DNA of 64,000 nucleotides from Ziziphus jujuba. Its lineage: Eukaryota; Streptophyta; Magnoliopsida; Rosales; Rhamnaceae. Shown piece by piece: positions 23,946 to 37,362 of this stretch; within the stretch, counting starts at the first letter, position 1, and the number at the start of each line of letters is the position of its first letter. The translations under genes and the position numbers were made by a program. The stretch lies in the NCBI RefSeq assembly GCF_031755915.1, contig NC_083387.1, positions 1,578,501 to 1,642,500 on the forward strand. Direction: 5' to 3'. The notes below the pieces were generated by a model. The model was not told where the DNA came from, searched no databases, and saw nothing but the letters and a program-made list of their open reading frames with translations.

Positions 23946-24639
23946 TACTTTAAATCACTGGTTAAAAACTTATTACCTGATCCGATTCTTCCTCTCTGTT
24001 CTATCAAATTTAACAGCAAAAAATTTAGATAAATGCAGTTGATAGAATAAACTTTGATTTATTTAAATTGCTTTTTCTTTAGACCAAATAAGACTTAATT
24101 ATTATTATCATCCCATATTTGTTAAACAAGTTCAATAATCGGATATAAACTTTTTGATATTATAGAGAAATAGAGAAAAACGTAAAACCGATCCAACCAA
24201 AAAATTCCCATAAAAAAAAATTAACTATAAAAATCTTACCACAAATTTCACTTACATTTAATCCGGGACTTAATCATATTTGTAAAACCATAAACAAAGA
24301 TAATGTGGATAAATTATTTGAGAAATGTGCTTGGATTCAATACTTGTAATTATAGTGGTAAATCAACTTTTATCCTTACAACATACGGGGTAATATATAT
24401 ATATATATTTAAAAAGAAAAAAGGTTTTATAACATTTATTTTTTTAAGAAAAAAATAGAGTTTTTATCCTAATAAGTTTGGTCATAAGTATATTTCAATT
24501 TTATTAGAAAATTGAAAAAAAAAAATATTTATTCTATTTTTGGTTTTATAAAAAAAAAAAAAGAAAAATATGTTTTACTTTTATGTTATTTTCAACTTTA
24601 TGTCACTAGGGTATCGGATAAATCTTCTTTTTTTTTTTT

Positions 24640-26957
24640 TTTCTTCTTCTTCTTCTAGCCCTAAAAGCTATTAGGGTTAATATTAAAGGTTTTCGATCTT
24701 AAATAAGAATTTTGATAGTTATTTAAGATTGCTAGGAATCCAATATTTTTGAAGACTTTGGAATTTATAAACAAATTTTGAAGCATAGGAAGAAAGATCC
24801 TAAATCTTTCAAGTGATCAAGGTTTGTTTTCTGATTTTTTTATGTTACATGATATTATTTGAGATGTTTTAGGATTATGGAAGTATTGATTAAGGTTGAA
24901 TTGAAGAGTTGTTGTTGAAACCCTAATCAGAAATTTATTTGGGATCTGTACAGAGTGATTGTTCGAATTTATTTAAAATATTTAAAAGTTTATTTTGGCA
25001 CTAAACTTTTTATAAATGAAAAAAGACATGTTTATGATTCAGTAGAAATTTATTTGGGGCGATTTGTATTTGTTTTCAATTTATTACGAAATTTTGAATT
25101 TATACATTTTGTCTGTTTTTTTCTGTGCGATTTCAGTATAGCTCATATGTAAAAATTTCAAAATCGATCCAAAAGAAATTATTTTTATCTAAAAATTTGT
25201 ATACTTTATTATCCGTATTTCTAATATTAGTATAAAAAAATTTAGCTTCAAATTCGTTATATTTTGGCCATGGTGATTTTCTGAGTTACTTACATCCATC
25301 TGTCTTAATTTATTTTTTGGTCCATTTAATAAAGAATAAAATTCGATTTAAAATAGTTTTCGATCTCTATTTGACCTAATAATTTTTATATAGCATTATT
25401 ACTATATATAGTTAAATTATGTAAAATATTACTGCTTTTGGAAAGGTATTTTATTTTTAATGAATCTTTGCATAGACGGGTTTCCCTGTGAAGTGCTGAT
25501 TTACAGTTTCTGTCAATTAGTTACTAAATTTAATTTGACCATGTTTTCGATCTTTTTTTGGCTTTTAAAATTTTATAGGAGTATATAAGTGTGTCTAGTT
25601 TTAATCTGTAAATTTTCAAATAAATACAAGATAAACAAATTGAATATTGAATCAAAGTTTCTGAAAATCTAATAGTTTCATTATTTTCTTTGTTAATTTT
25701 TTAATGAGTATTGAATGGTTTTTAATTATTATTTTATGAAATTTTTTTAATCACAGTTACTTATGTATGTGTACAGTACTCTTATAATTTTTCAGATTTA
25801 GATGGTGCTGTTTGAATAAGGAATTTAATTATTGTTTAGAGACTGTTTATGAATTAATAGGTTTTTATTCAGCTTCTGGTAATTTGATATTGTTCTAAGC
25901 TTATAATTTTAAGATTTGGGGCTTAAGCTATGATGATCTTATGGTATCAACTCTTATTCATTTTGTTTGAATTTAAAAGCTTGATTATGAGATTTATACG
26001 TAAGATAATTATGGTAATGATGGTCCTGTTTTATATTGATAAGAGACTATTGGTATTATTCATAGATTGTTAATCTTTTGTAGACTTTGCTGATCAAGGT
26101 AAATTATTGGACTTTTTAAAACTGAAACAATTGCAAATATGTACTTATGTTATTGATTTATTATGTTTTCTTAAGTTTATGTTTTATGAAATATACATGT
26201 ATTGTACAAAAAAATTATTGGATTATTGATATATGTGTTTTTGCTCTGGTTGTTGGTGTTTAGTAGGCATTTATGGATATGTTATGATATGTTTTTGGGT
26301 GTTTAGATGAATTATGTAAGGATATTTCTTAGTGATTTATGGTTCTTTACCTTCGGGTTTAGATATATTGTTTCATATGGGAGGATCTACTGATGATCAT
26401 AGTAGGGATATGACTCATACCTTCAGGTGTGAGTGTTTATTTTTAAAATTTATTTTTTCCCACTTGTTACATGCCTTACACACGAGTTTATTTGGATTTC
26501 GGATTACCAACGGATAATTTTATATTATGAGAAATCCTACTAAGTACTTAATAATTATAATTTATATGAAAATCGTGTTTATATTGTTAAAGATTGTTTT
26601 TGGATATTTATTTGTTATAATTTTAAGTATTTTTTTATTTTATAATTATGAAAAATCTAATAGTTTGCTGAGTTTTATACTCATTATTTATTGTTATGGT
26701 TTCAGATACTCCATAATTTCAAAGTAACTGGATTTTACATATGATAATGGTACTTAGTTGTTTTTATTTTTATATTAGTTAGCCTGAAAAACTTTTTGGA
26801 AGTTGGAGTTTATTTTTAATCTATTTTTTTGAGATAAATTTTAAATATTATTTATTAATGATATTTGATGACTTTTATGTTTCGCATTATAAGTTTTTTT
26901 AAATATTATAAGTATAACTTTTATTACATTTCGAATATAGAAATTTGGGGTGTGACA
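24640..26957 (-). mobile_element. Probable Ty3/gypsy LTR (solo LTR or remnant)
   Basis: The right end, read on the minus strand, is TGTCACACCCCAAATT, the typical start of chromovirus-type plant gypsy LTRs. Further in, the minus strand carries CTCAGCAAAC near 26665 and CACACCTGAAGGTATGAG near 26420. Near the left end it reads TTGATCACTTGAAAGATTT and an AGAAGAAGAAG tract, which I associate with the 3' part of such LTRs. No gag, pol, primer binding site or polypurine tract is adjacent, so a solo LTR is the simplest reading. The left boundary is a guess and no target-site duplication was confirmed. Confidence 0.45.
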
Positions 26958-27440
26958 ATTATTTTTTTATTTATTTATTTTTGGTTAAGGAAAAAAAATA
27001 ATACCTGACCACAACCATGCCGACAATTAGATTTTTTTTTGAGTCCGGATAATTGGATAAAGTACATAATTTGACAATCCAGAATTATTTTGATAACTTG
27101 CTCGCACAAAAGAAAATATACAGCTTTTTAGACCCAAAAAAGAAAAAAGAAAATATACAGCTTATGGGTAACACTTTATCTGCACCATCGTACTCAGCGC
27201 AGCAGCCACAGTGGCATACACATTTTGTGAAAGATTTTCCAATCTTGGACCAATCATGGTGGAGATTACAATTTCTAAATCGTATATTTTAGACCTTTTA
27301 ATTAACTAATTAATTTTATTTATATCACGTGTGGTGGGGTAGGCAGAACTAGCCAATAATCAACTTGGACTTGTAGTATATCCAACATATTCTCAACTAG
27401 GAAACAAGTTGTTCAATAATTATTTTAAAATAATACTATA

Positions 27441-27595
27441 GTTACTAAAATATTTATTAAATTTATTTATAAAATATATATAAAATAATATTTAATTAAT
27501 TAATTTATATATAAATATTTAATATTTAAATTATATAAATTAATAATATATTAATATTAATTAATTAATAAATAAATTTGATAAATATTTTGATA
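27441..27595. mobile_element. MITE-like element, copy B
   Basis: Left end gttactaaaatatttattaa (27441 on) and right end ttgataaatattttgata are inverted copies of each other, enclosing AT-only sequence without coding capacity. The ends resemble copy A at 17175-17376. Confidence 0.5.
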
Positions 27596-27599
27596 TTTA

Positions 27600-28500
27600 T
27601 ATATTTAAAATATAAATAAATATCTATCTCTTTTGACAAAAAAAAAAAAATTTTAAACGGATTATATGATATTAATATTGTGTGGTATTTTCATTTTATG
27701 AGCTTATTTCTGTTTTTCATATTGCTATTAAATGCATAAGAATGTCTTTCAATATATATATATATATATATATATGCATAAGAATAAAACGGAATTATTG
27801 TTTGTGTTTTTTGGGTGAAAAAACCGAATTATTGTTTTTGAAAAAAGAACGATGGATAATGTGATGAATAATCTCGGAGTACTGCTGGAAATAATTGAAA
27901 ACGAGTAGGGGGCTAAGGACTAGTACAACTAATATATTGCCCATACGGTTTGAAACTTTGAATAGATGATTAAACTATTAACCGTAATAAAAATAATAAT
28001 AAAATAAATATTAACTTTTTTTTTTTTTGGTTAGATAAACTATTAACATCTAAAAATATCAAAGCAGGAAAAAAAAAATAAAAAAAAGGAAAAAGGAAAA
28101 AAAGGGTCAATGTTACGCAAGAGATAAGACGAAACAAATTAGCCAAAAAAAATAAAAAAGAAAGAAGTGAAATAATAATATAATTTTTCAGGTTTTTTTT
28201 TTTTTTTTTGTGGGGTCATTTTTAATTTTATTAAAGATGATAAGATTTTCAGGTAAAGCGGCTAGAGGGACGTCATTGGCATTTAGAAATAAATGGAGGA
28301 GGAACTCTGTAAAAGAAACAGACACCCACTTTCTGTTTATGAGCCGCAACAATATAAATAAGAATTCCAGACAGAGAGACCCAGTTGTGGCGACTCGTCC
28401 GGTCGAGACCCTTGTGATTGGACTGGTGATAGAGAAACGAAGCCGAGCCAAAGCCTCTCATTGTTCTCGACCCGAACCGCCACCAAACCAAACCGAATCA
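27600..28500. other. Intergenic DNA and NAD carrier promoter side
   Basis: AT-rich up to about 28200, with a TA run near 27753-27774 and poly-A/T tracts. From about 28240 the base composition rises, consistent with promoter and 5' leader of the downstream carrier gene. No separate gene recognised. Confidence 0.5.
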
Positions 28501-28773
28501 TTCTTCACCAATCCAACTACGCGTCCCTCTCTTCTTTTCTCCTTGTGGTCCACGATCTCCTATTCTAACCCCGGTCCCGGCACGCTTCGACTCAGATCGA
28601 CAACAGCGACGACGGCGAGGTTTACGACTTCGTTTCCCTCGCTCACGCAGTTTATCGCCCTCTGGCCATGCGACTCTGGTTCGCTGCTGTAATTTGCCTC
28701 TCCAGAGAGGACTCTTTCGTAATATTCGCCCAAAAGTCCGCCTTCTATACAGGTAGTCGTGCTGAATTCAGCC

Positions 28774-31700
28774 ATGGTTGCCGATACGCACGGTCCTAAT
28801 CCAAGAGGCGTCCTCTGCAATGCTGGTGCTGGTGCTGCTGCCGGTACATCGTTTTTTTTTTCTCTCCGCTCCTACTTGTTTGCTAGCCCAGAAATTTGAC
28901 ATAATAGATTGAAAAGAAAATCGCAAGCTTTGGAATTTTAAGTCCGAATTCTGTGTTTGCTCAGTTTAACTTCGATAAGATTCAGGATTTTTTAAAATTT
29001 ATTTTATTTTATTGGCTGTGGATTAATCTGATAAATATCATAGTAACTGATCGTTTTAGATTTTGACAAATGGATGCAGGGGTTATTGCCGCGACTTTTG
29101 TTTGCCCTTTAGATGTTATCAAGACCAGGTTTCAAGTTCACGGGCTGCCGCGGCTCGGTAATGGAAGTATTAAAGGTGCCAAAAAGCTTTCTTTTTTTTT
29201 TTTTTTTTCCTTTCATATTCTTTTTTTTCTTTCATAAGTTTAAAAGATAGTAACTTTGAAGTTCTCACAGATCCGTAGCTACTTGGAGATGTATGTTGGT
29301 TTGTAGACATTTGTTGCTTTTGCAAAATGCTTTGAAGCTGAGCTGAACATCATTGATTTAAACGGTCTTTTTTAGTTTACAAGATGTTGATTACTGCTCA
29401 GACTGAGCATTGAAGAAGAATTTTTTTTTATTGATTCCTAAATTTTTTTTTTCAGGTAGTCTTATAGTTGGAAGTTTGGAACAAATATTTCAAAAGGAGG
29501 GTCTACGTGGGATGTACCGTGGTCTATCTCCCACTGTGCTCGCGTTACTTCCTAACTGGGCGGTGAGTCATGTTGTTTGCTGGTACTTAGCTTTACAAAT
29601 TGTTGATGATTGTTGACTAAGCAAGCATTTATCTTCCAAAGAACCAAATTGCTTGGTAGTTACTAACTTACAGTGACTAGAATCTTGTCTTTGGGGTTCT
29701 ACCTGTAGTTGGATAATCCTTGAGAACTTTGAGAAAGTATTTAATAATCTAGCATTTTTTATCTGCTTATTTGGATTTTTTACGTGCTTTATCTACGTGC
29801 TGGATGTATGGTAGCATCCTTGTTAGGATGTGCTATACGTAAAATCCTCATGGTTCCAGAACATACAATTACAAACTAATGGATAGCCTCCTTTAGAAAT
29901 AATAGTTGATTGCGTATGACGAAGCATAGATAACAAGGGTTAACTTTGTTTGTAATTCATTATATATCCTATATATTGTTTGCTTTGAAATTGAGCCACA
30001 GCCACTGCATGGTTAATTTTTTTGTTTTTTTTCACCTGCATTATGGAATACTAAAACAACTTTATAAACTTCTGCAGGTTTATTTCACTATATATGATCA
30101 GCTCAAATCCTTACTTGTCTCTGATGGTGAGTTTGTAACAATTATGTTTTTGACGAATAAGTAGTGCTATTCTTTTGTTCAAGCCCATTATTCCTTTTAG
30201 TTTTAGTTCGTAGACATTGCCCTTTCATATTTCTTTTCATGTATCTGATGTGTCTTTTGCAATGGTGCATGTAAAGATGAGAATCATCGTCTTTCAATTG
30301 GTGCTAATATGGTAGCTGCTTCTGGTGCTGGAGCTGCAACAACTATTGCTACAAATCCACTTTGGGTTGTGAAGACAAGATTTCAGGTTTGTCTTTCAAG
30401 TTTGTGCCTGTCCTTATTGATTATCATTGTCACATATTATTGGATCATAAAATGAAGCTTGTAGCCAAAGTAGCTTTTCAAGTTTTCCTTTCCAACTGGT
30501 AGTGTTTTGAGATTACAACAAGGGAGAGAAAGAGAGGTTTCCTATTTGATATGTATGAAGCAACTTTGTCAAAATGAATTATGGAAATGAAGGAGATTCA
30601 ATGTAACCAGTTACCATAAAAGAGTTAGATGCTGGTTTTGTGCATGCTCTATCACATGCAATTGTGTTCGTTTAGCATATAGATAAATCCTGAAATGTTG
30701 TAGATTGTATGAGCACTCACTTCTCTCTTTTCTTCTGCAGACTCAAGGAATGAGACCAGGTGTGGTTCCATATAGGGGTACACTTTCTGCTTTGAGGAGA
30801 ATAGCCCATGAGGAAGGCATCCGGGGACTGTACAGGTTTGTACATACATAATTAATTTGAATTTGTATACTACTTATTTCTTATTGCTAATCTGGCTTCA
30901 CTAATGTCCATATGATGTTCTTTGTGATCAATAGTGGTCTCGTTCCTGCTTTGGCTGGAGTCAGTCATGTTGCCATCCAATTTCCAACATACGAGAAGAT
31001 AAAATTCTATTTGGCCAACCGAGGTAGTTGTCTTGCTGTCTTAAGTTCTTCTATTAACTTCATTATAGAAGATTGTTAGTTGATCTATTTGGTTCATTGT
31101 CAGATAATACCACAATGGATAAACTTGGTGCGCGTGATGTTGCTGTTGCGTCATCCGTCTCCAAAATATTTGCATCTACGTTGACGTATCCACATGAGGT
31201 ATGGCGTTGAATGAAAATTTTAACTGTCATTGACTTAGTCGAATGCCTTAATTATTCAAAGTTATTGTCATAAAATCCATAAATGACTTGCTAGCTCATC
31301 AGTTCGTATTTCTTTAGAGGCTCTGTGTCGGTACATACATTTTAACCTTTATTCTGGGAATGACCATAATAAAAGAGAATGCTTTCTGATTATGTAGAAC
31401 ATCATTACTTACCTTCTATGCAGGGAATGCTTGGGATTGTCTTCTTCCCCTCTTCCTCCCTCTTCTATCTACCCAAACTGAACTAATGTTATTTTACTTT
31501 TTCGCTTTCTTACGTCTACTAGAGCGATTAATATGTATGTTCTTGTATTATTTCTTAAGAGCTATCTTTTTTCTTGAAGAAACTTTAAGCGGAAAGCATT
31601 TTTTAGAGTAAGATGAGGGTCTCAAATGCCTTAGTAATTGATTATGGGTGGGATGCAAAAAATCTCCTACTTTATACAAAAATTCAAGGGTCTACTGAGG

Positions 31701-32055
31701 TTCTTCACTAGTTTTCTTGCTAACTTAAGCAAACTGAAATAATCATGAGACTGTATCATATTGGATTAATTAGTTTGTGAGAAATATAATATATCGTTAA
31801 ATATTATTTATTACTCAGGTCGTGCGTTCAAGGCTTCAGGAACAAGGCCATCACTCCAAGAAGAGATATTCTGGTGTAACTGATTGCATTACAAAGGTAT
31901 TTCAGCAAGAGGGCATCCCTGGATTTTACCGTGGCTGTGCGGCCAACCTTCTAAGGACTACTCCAGCTGCTGTAATTACATTCACCAGCTTTGAAATGAT
32001 TCACCGATTCCTTGTTAATTTATACCCTCCTGATCCTCAACCTCACACATTATGA
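28774..32055 (+). CDS. NDT1-like: NAD+ transporter of the mitochondrial carrier family, NDT1 type
   Basis: Mitochondrial carrier (SLC25) proteins exchange solutes across organelle inner membranes; the NDT1/NDT2 clade imports NAD+ in exchange for ADP or AMP. Nine exons (28774-28843, 29080-29175, 29456-29562, 30078-30126, 30277-30386, 30741-30835, 30935-31023, 31104-31198, 31819-32055) give 315 residues, near the 312 of Arabidopsis NDT1. Three Solcar repeats are seen with signatures [16 protein letters not shown] and PHEVVRSR; the tryptophan in repeat 2 is typical of the NAD/FAD/folate carrier branch. Each repeat also has the matrix motif ([24 protein letters not shown]). NATP-type features and the C-terminal [13 protein letters not shown] are conserved. 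Splice sites are GT-AG. The original Arabidopsis report placed NDT1 in plastids and later work in mitochondria, so the organelle is left open. Confidence 0.96.
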
Positions 32056-32059
32056 AGAC

Positions 32060-35000
32060 AGACGAAGCTAGCTTGAGGAAATAGCGGTTGTAAAGAACTT
32101 GCATTGGTTCAAATTTCATGGCAGCTTAATACATCAGGCGAACCATAATTTCTCCTCTAGGTGATACGTTTCCTGCAATTGTTTTTGGTAGCTTTTTACC
32201 AACAACTAAAGATGTCTTAGCCTCTTTTCCTCCTGGAACTTTGTAAACATTTATTGTTCCGGGGGAAGTGAGGATTATATCAATATACACTGATGACGAT
32301 GATGATGATAAAGGGGTACAATGTAGACTTAAAAGTTTTTGCCTACGGCCCCAAGGGCTCGAAATGAATAGCTTTATATAGGCAGGTTGAAAATATATAT
32401 CTTATCTAAGATATATCACTTTTTTCAATTTTGTGTTTTTAAAATTTTTTATTTTTCAGGTAAAATAAATAAGTTTTTTGTTGAAACCGTGGTACTTATT
32501 CTGGTGCGTTTGACAATGTTTTATAAAGATGTTTTCTTTTTAACAAATTAAAGATAAAAATATCTGTCACTCTTACTTTTTAAGAATATTTTTGAGAATG
32601 GAGACATTTTAAACAAATTTGGAAAAATGGAAGAAATCAAAATTCTGAATAGTATTCCCAAGAATGATTCTCCTCTAAGGCTTGTTTTCAACTCTTAAGA
32701 TATAACTTTATAGTCTTAGAATCCCAATTTATTTATTTATTTTTTTTGTTTCAATTAAGCCAAATAAAAGAACTTAACATAAGTATATATGTAATTTGAA
32801 AAGGGCAAATTTTATTTGAGCCTTTTTTTTTTCAATTTTTTTTTCAGAACAGAAATACATTCCTATTCTGATTTATTTCATTATAAACCCTTGAATGGTT
32901 TTGTTTCAATACAACATCTTTTTCCCCAGCACAATCAGATGGGCCGTCAACTGGATCTTTGAAGACTTTGCGTGAGAGAGACAGCCCAAAACATTTTTAG
33001 CAAATTTGTTGGCTTTTAGCTTTTTCAAGTTGAGTTGTCAGAATCCGATGAGCTTTAATGGTTAACCAATTGTCTAATCATCTGAAAATCTTTCTTCTTG
33101 ACAAGAAAGAGTAATATGGAGAGGTCCATATTTTCTGATTTTTCTATTCAATTAGATGATAAATTATCCACATTTGGATAGTGATATTCAATAATAGAAT
33201 TGAATTATATACTCCTTAAAATAAGGAAATACCCCACAGAAAAGCTTTTTAGGACTAAAAACGCTGGACTTGTTTAGGAAAAAACCTTCTTTTTCCACCT
33301 AAATACTATATTTAAGAATGCTAATAAAGGTGTTGGTCATGATAAATTAAAGGACAATTCATTGGTAATGGAAAAGGTTTTCATGAGCTTTTTCTTCATA
33401 TTCAAAGATTATGACTAACTCAGCGGCCAGCAGCGCAGCCACTAAACCAATAAAGCAATTTTTAAGAGTTTTCTTTTCTGCATCCCCCCCAAAAAAATGA
33501 ATTTTCTTTTTCCGCCTTTTCCTGTTGGACAACCCAAGGCATTAGAATAGATTCTTTGGTTATGAATGGATCCAGAATTCATGATGTCACTCAAGAGTCA
33601 AGAACTCAATGGGCTTGAATTTTAAACATCTTATATTTTATTTTTGTGGTCATTTTAGAAACAACATTTCTGATACTGGATTTTCTGACACCAAGTAACT
33701 AGTGTTTGGTTGCTTGGAAAATGGAAATGGAGTGTGTATATATATGAAAATCTGAAAGTGGCAGTTTTGCTCATATTTTTATTTCCTGTACATGTGTGTT
33801 TTTGATTTGTCTGTGGGGGTATAAATGGAGTAGAAATATCAGAAACACAATGTTATAAGCAAATTACAGAGTATAATTAGGGGTAATGGGCGGGAAGGGA
33901 ATGTGAGGAGCAAAAGAATGGCACTTTTTCTCAGCCCCTCATCATAGTCTGGTCGGTTCAAAAGTATAGAACCACCAAAAGATACAGGAGTGCTAAGCTT
34001 TCATGATTTATTGGAAATGCTTGTTGCCCTACATTCCATAAAAAAATAATAATAATAGCACCACCCTTTGATGATTTTTCTTCTCTCCTTTTCCCCATAT
34101 ATATATATATATATTATATTTTTTTTTGCCTTTTTTTTATTCATAGAATATAATTAAATTAAACCAAACCTTTTAACGGCAAGCACATTTTGCAACCTCA
34201 GCAACTAAGAACTACCTACTGGCAAGTTTGGTCCGTTAACAAACTATTGTTTCTTGAAACACAAGGCTTGACTTTTTATACTCTAATCTATATACAGCTT
34301 TTTTATTAGATTTGCTCTGGGATTTTTATTACTGTATTTTGTGGGTAGAAGAGCCTGTTGTTAACTTTCCAGGGGGACTATGATCCACATTTGTCCCCAA
34401 ATAAACTTTTTTTTATTTAATTTTTTTTTTTTTTTAACATTTTGGCCAGCCAAAAAATTATGATGATAATAATCATGATGAGGAGTGCTTTAACTTTGTC
34501 AATGACATATAGGACTAAATTATTCTTTTTACTATGTGTCATCCTTATTGTGAAAGGCTAAAGTTACCCTCCAAACGTTCACTGTTATTATCGATGCCTG
34601 TAAGTGGTGGAAATCTTTCCATCTTTTTGGGTCATTGTAGGAGGGACATCATCTTGGTTGGAAAAAAAAAACATAAAAAAAAATCCCCTTTTCCGTGGAA
34701 AAACAGAGAAGTGTGTTCTACACTACGCAGTTTTGCATTTTGCAAACTGTTTAGTATAAAAAAAATTAAAAAATGAATAAATAAAAAGTGGTAAAAAGAA
34801 CCAAAAAAAGAAATGCTAAAAAGAAAATGGTTCAAAAATCATGAGTGATTTAGAGTTACAGCATGATCAAAGTTTGTTTGTGGAAAGGTCCATATCTAAA
34901 AAAGCAAATTTGCACTTTCGCTTTTTTCTTGAACAAACTTGTTAAAAACAATTTGCATAAATAAAAGAGGTTTCTGGTTTTTGTTAGTGCTAATATGATT

Positions 35001-35820
35001 GCTTACATGACAATGGTACTAGGAAATATATTTTTTTTCTTTTGCTTTAGTTGGGGACTACCATAAACCTGGAAAAACCCAACTCCGTTATAATCAAGCA
35101 GACAAATTTATATATTCAGTAAAAGAAACTTGATTATCTTAAGGGTGATGCTTTTGATAGGATGATGACACATGTCTTCCATTGTCATTTCCAGGGCAAA
35201 TTGCTGAAACAGAAAGTGACTGGGGAACCTACAAATGCATTTCATGAATTTAATCATGTTATGGGCAGCATCACCTTAGCTGGGTCTCCCTTCACATGTG
35301 AGAATGTGATAAAGATACTAGTTTTAAAACAAAACCTTTTAGGCCACTGCAAATAATCACTGTTAAAAAGTTAATATCTCTGGATTAGCATCTTCAGCCT
35401 GCAATTATAATCTAACAATTGGCCAACCTTTCTTTACAGTTAACAAATCATTAACTATTTTTCCAAATGCTTCCGGAATTAATTTTTCAACCCTTTGTCG
35501 TTTTGCCAACTCCATTGTTTCACTTTTTATAGAGCAATTTAATCTTGATCCATTTTTGTTTAAAAGTTAATAAAATATATTTCTTCTAATGAAAATGCAT
35601 ATGCGACTATTGAATATTATTAAATAGTTATAATTTTTATCATATTTGGACAGCCCAATTTAATTATCTACAATAAATTCAACAATTCTGAGTTTCTGTG
35701 TTTAAAAAAAAAAAAAATTGAGTTTCTGACTTTTTCTTTTTTTTCTTCCTTTCTAACTTTAATATATATCATCGAATATTTATATTTTTTTAATCTCTTT
35801 GAAATAATACTAATAAGCTC
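32060..35820. other. Long gene-poor AT-rich region
   Basis: After the carrier's 3' UTR I see no coding exons. Contains homopolymer tracts (for example 34410-34435) and TA runs (34098-34116). Short open frames have no family features. Confidence 0.5.
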
Positions 35821-36350
35821 GAATTCTAGGATCTGCCTGGCAGCTTGAACTGGGTACCACGCGCTCCAGGTGCCAGTGGTTCTAGATAGATATGAAGCAT
35901 TCTCATCCTAAAATTGAGCGGGTCTCTCTCTAGCCAGTTGCAAAGGACACGTTGCAACAGCTCAGAAGTAAACAAAAATTGTCCAATTAAAATAAAACAC
36001 GTGGGAGGAGACGATTGCCTATCAAGTTTAGTAGGCGATTGTGATTGGTCGGTGATGAGGCTTTGCAGTGGCATTGTAATTCTATCAACTAACCACACTT
36101 TTGCAGCTCGTGAGTGGGTCCCAATAAAGACGCTCTACGTGGGCCTCAACCGTGTTCCGAGCCTCGTAGGTGTGGTACCGAACCATCGATTTGAATTTTT
36201 TGAACGTTGAAGCCATCTATCGAATGAATTGACAAGGATGACCCCTTCCATCGGGTTCTTTTCCTCCACCGCTGGACTCCTCGCACGAAGGCATTATCCA
36301 CTACTTTATCTTTTACCACAGATTTAATTCCAGCCAAAAAGTGAACCTTC
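35820..36350. other. Higher-GC island of unknown nature
   Basis: About 500 bp with visibly higher GC and CACGTG, GGTACC and CCACGTCC-like words, in otherwise AT-rich DNA. Open frames on both strands are about 70-100 codons but match no family I know. It could be a promoter, an untranslated RNA or an old transposon end. Confidence 0.3.
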
Positions 36351-36649
36351 AATTTTTTTTTTTTTTTTGGTGGCTTTTTTGTAATTTTTTTAAGGAATCA
36401 ATGTATGAAAATAAGCTTGATTAATAATTTCTCCATTATCCCACATTCCCTAATTATTACCTTCCATTAAAAAAATAAAAAGAGGGTGGCTAAATTTTGC
36501 AAGGAATTTAGTGCAGTTACTAAAAGTTTTATATGATTATTCACCCAAAAAAAAAAAAAAAGTTTATATGATTAAAAAAGTGGGAAATTGGACCTTAAAA
36601 TAATTATTTATGGCCTAGGTATCCATTGCCATACTTAATTATGAATTGT

Positions 36650-37362
36650 CCATAACAATAATTTTGTTTTCGTTTTTTATATAGAAACAAAGAACACTTC
36701 AGGAAAACTTTATTTTCCTTTTCTGCATTTTTTTTTTTTTTCTGGGCTGCCAATAAAGCTAAAACCTCACATTCCTTGTGAACAATATTTATACCACTAT
36801 TTTAAATTTTAAAGAAAAAAGGCTTGGAAATGTAGGATATTTATTAATCTTTTTTGGTGGGTTTAATTATAAACATGGTTAATTCCATAATAATGATTTT
36901 GTTTTTATTTTTTATATAGAAACAAAGAACACTTCAGGAAAACTTTATTTTCCTTTTCTGCATTTTTCTTTTTTTTCTGGGCTGCCAATAAAGCTAAAAC
37001 CTCACATTCCTTGTGAACAATATTTATACCACTATTTTAAATTTTAAAGAAAAAAGGCTTGGAAATGTAGGATATTTATTAATCTTTTTTGGTGGGTTTA
37101 ATTATAAACATGGTTAATTCCATAATTTATGATTTTGTTTTTGTTTTTTATATAGAAACAAAGAACACTTACAGGAAAACTTTATTTTCCTTTTCTGCAT
37201 TTTTTTTTTCTGGGCTGCCAATAAAGCTAAAACCTCACATTCCTTGTGAACAATATTTATACCCTATTTTAAACTTTAAAGAAAAAAGGCTTAAAAATGT
37301 AGGATATTTATTAATCTTTTTTGGTGGGTTTAATTATAAACATGGTTAATTCCATAATAATG
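36650..37362 (+). repeat. Three tandem copies of a ~236-bp unit
   Basis: Three head-to-tail copies (about 36650-36885, 36886-37121, 37122-37362) share agaacacttcaggaaaact, gggctgccaataaagctaaa, cacattccttgtgaacaata and ggatatttattaatctttttt in the same order. The spacing of the first motif is 235 then 236 bp. The copies differ mainly in poly-T length and a few bases. No open frame is shared by all three copies. Confidence 0.95.

Noticed and set aside
28210..28692. 160-codon open frame upstream of the NAD carrier
   Set aside because: No domain or motif recognised; it begins in a poly-T/AT-rich stretch and lies in the carrier's promoter and leader region.
35826..36210. Overlapping open frames of 90-98 codons on both strands
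   Set aside because: Both are explained by the local drop in stop codons in GC-richer DNA; neither shows a domain, and no splice partners are evident.
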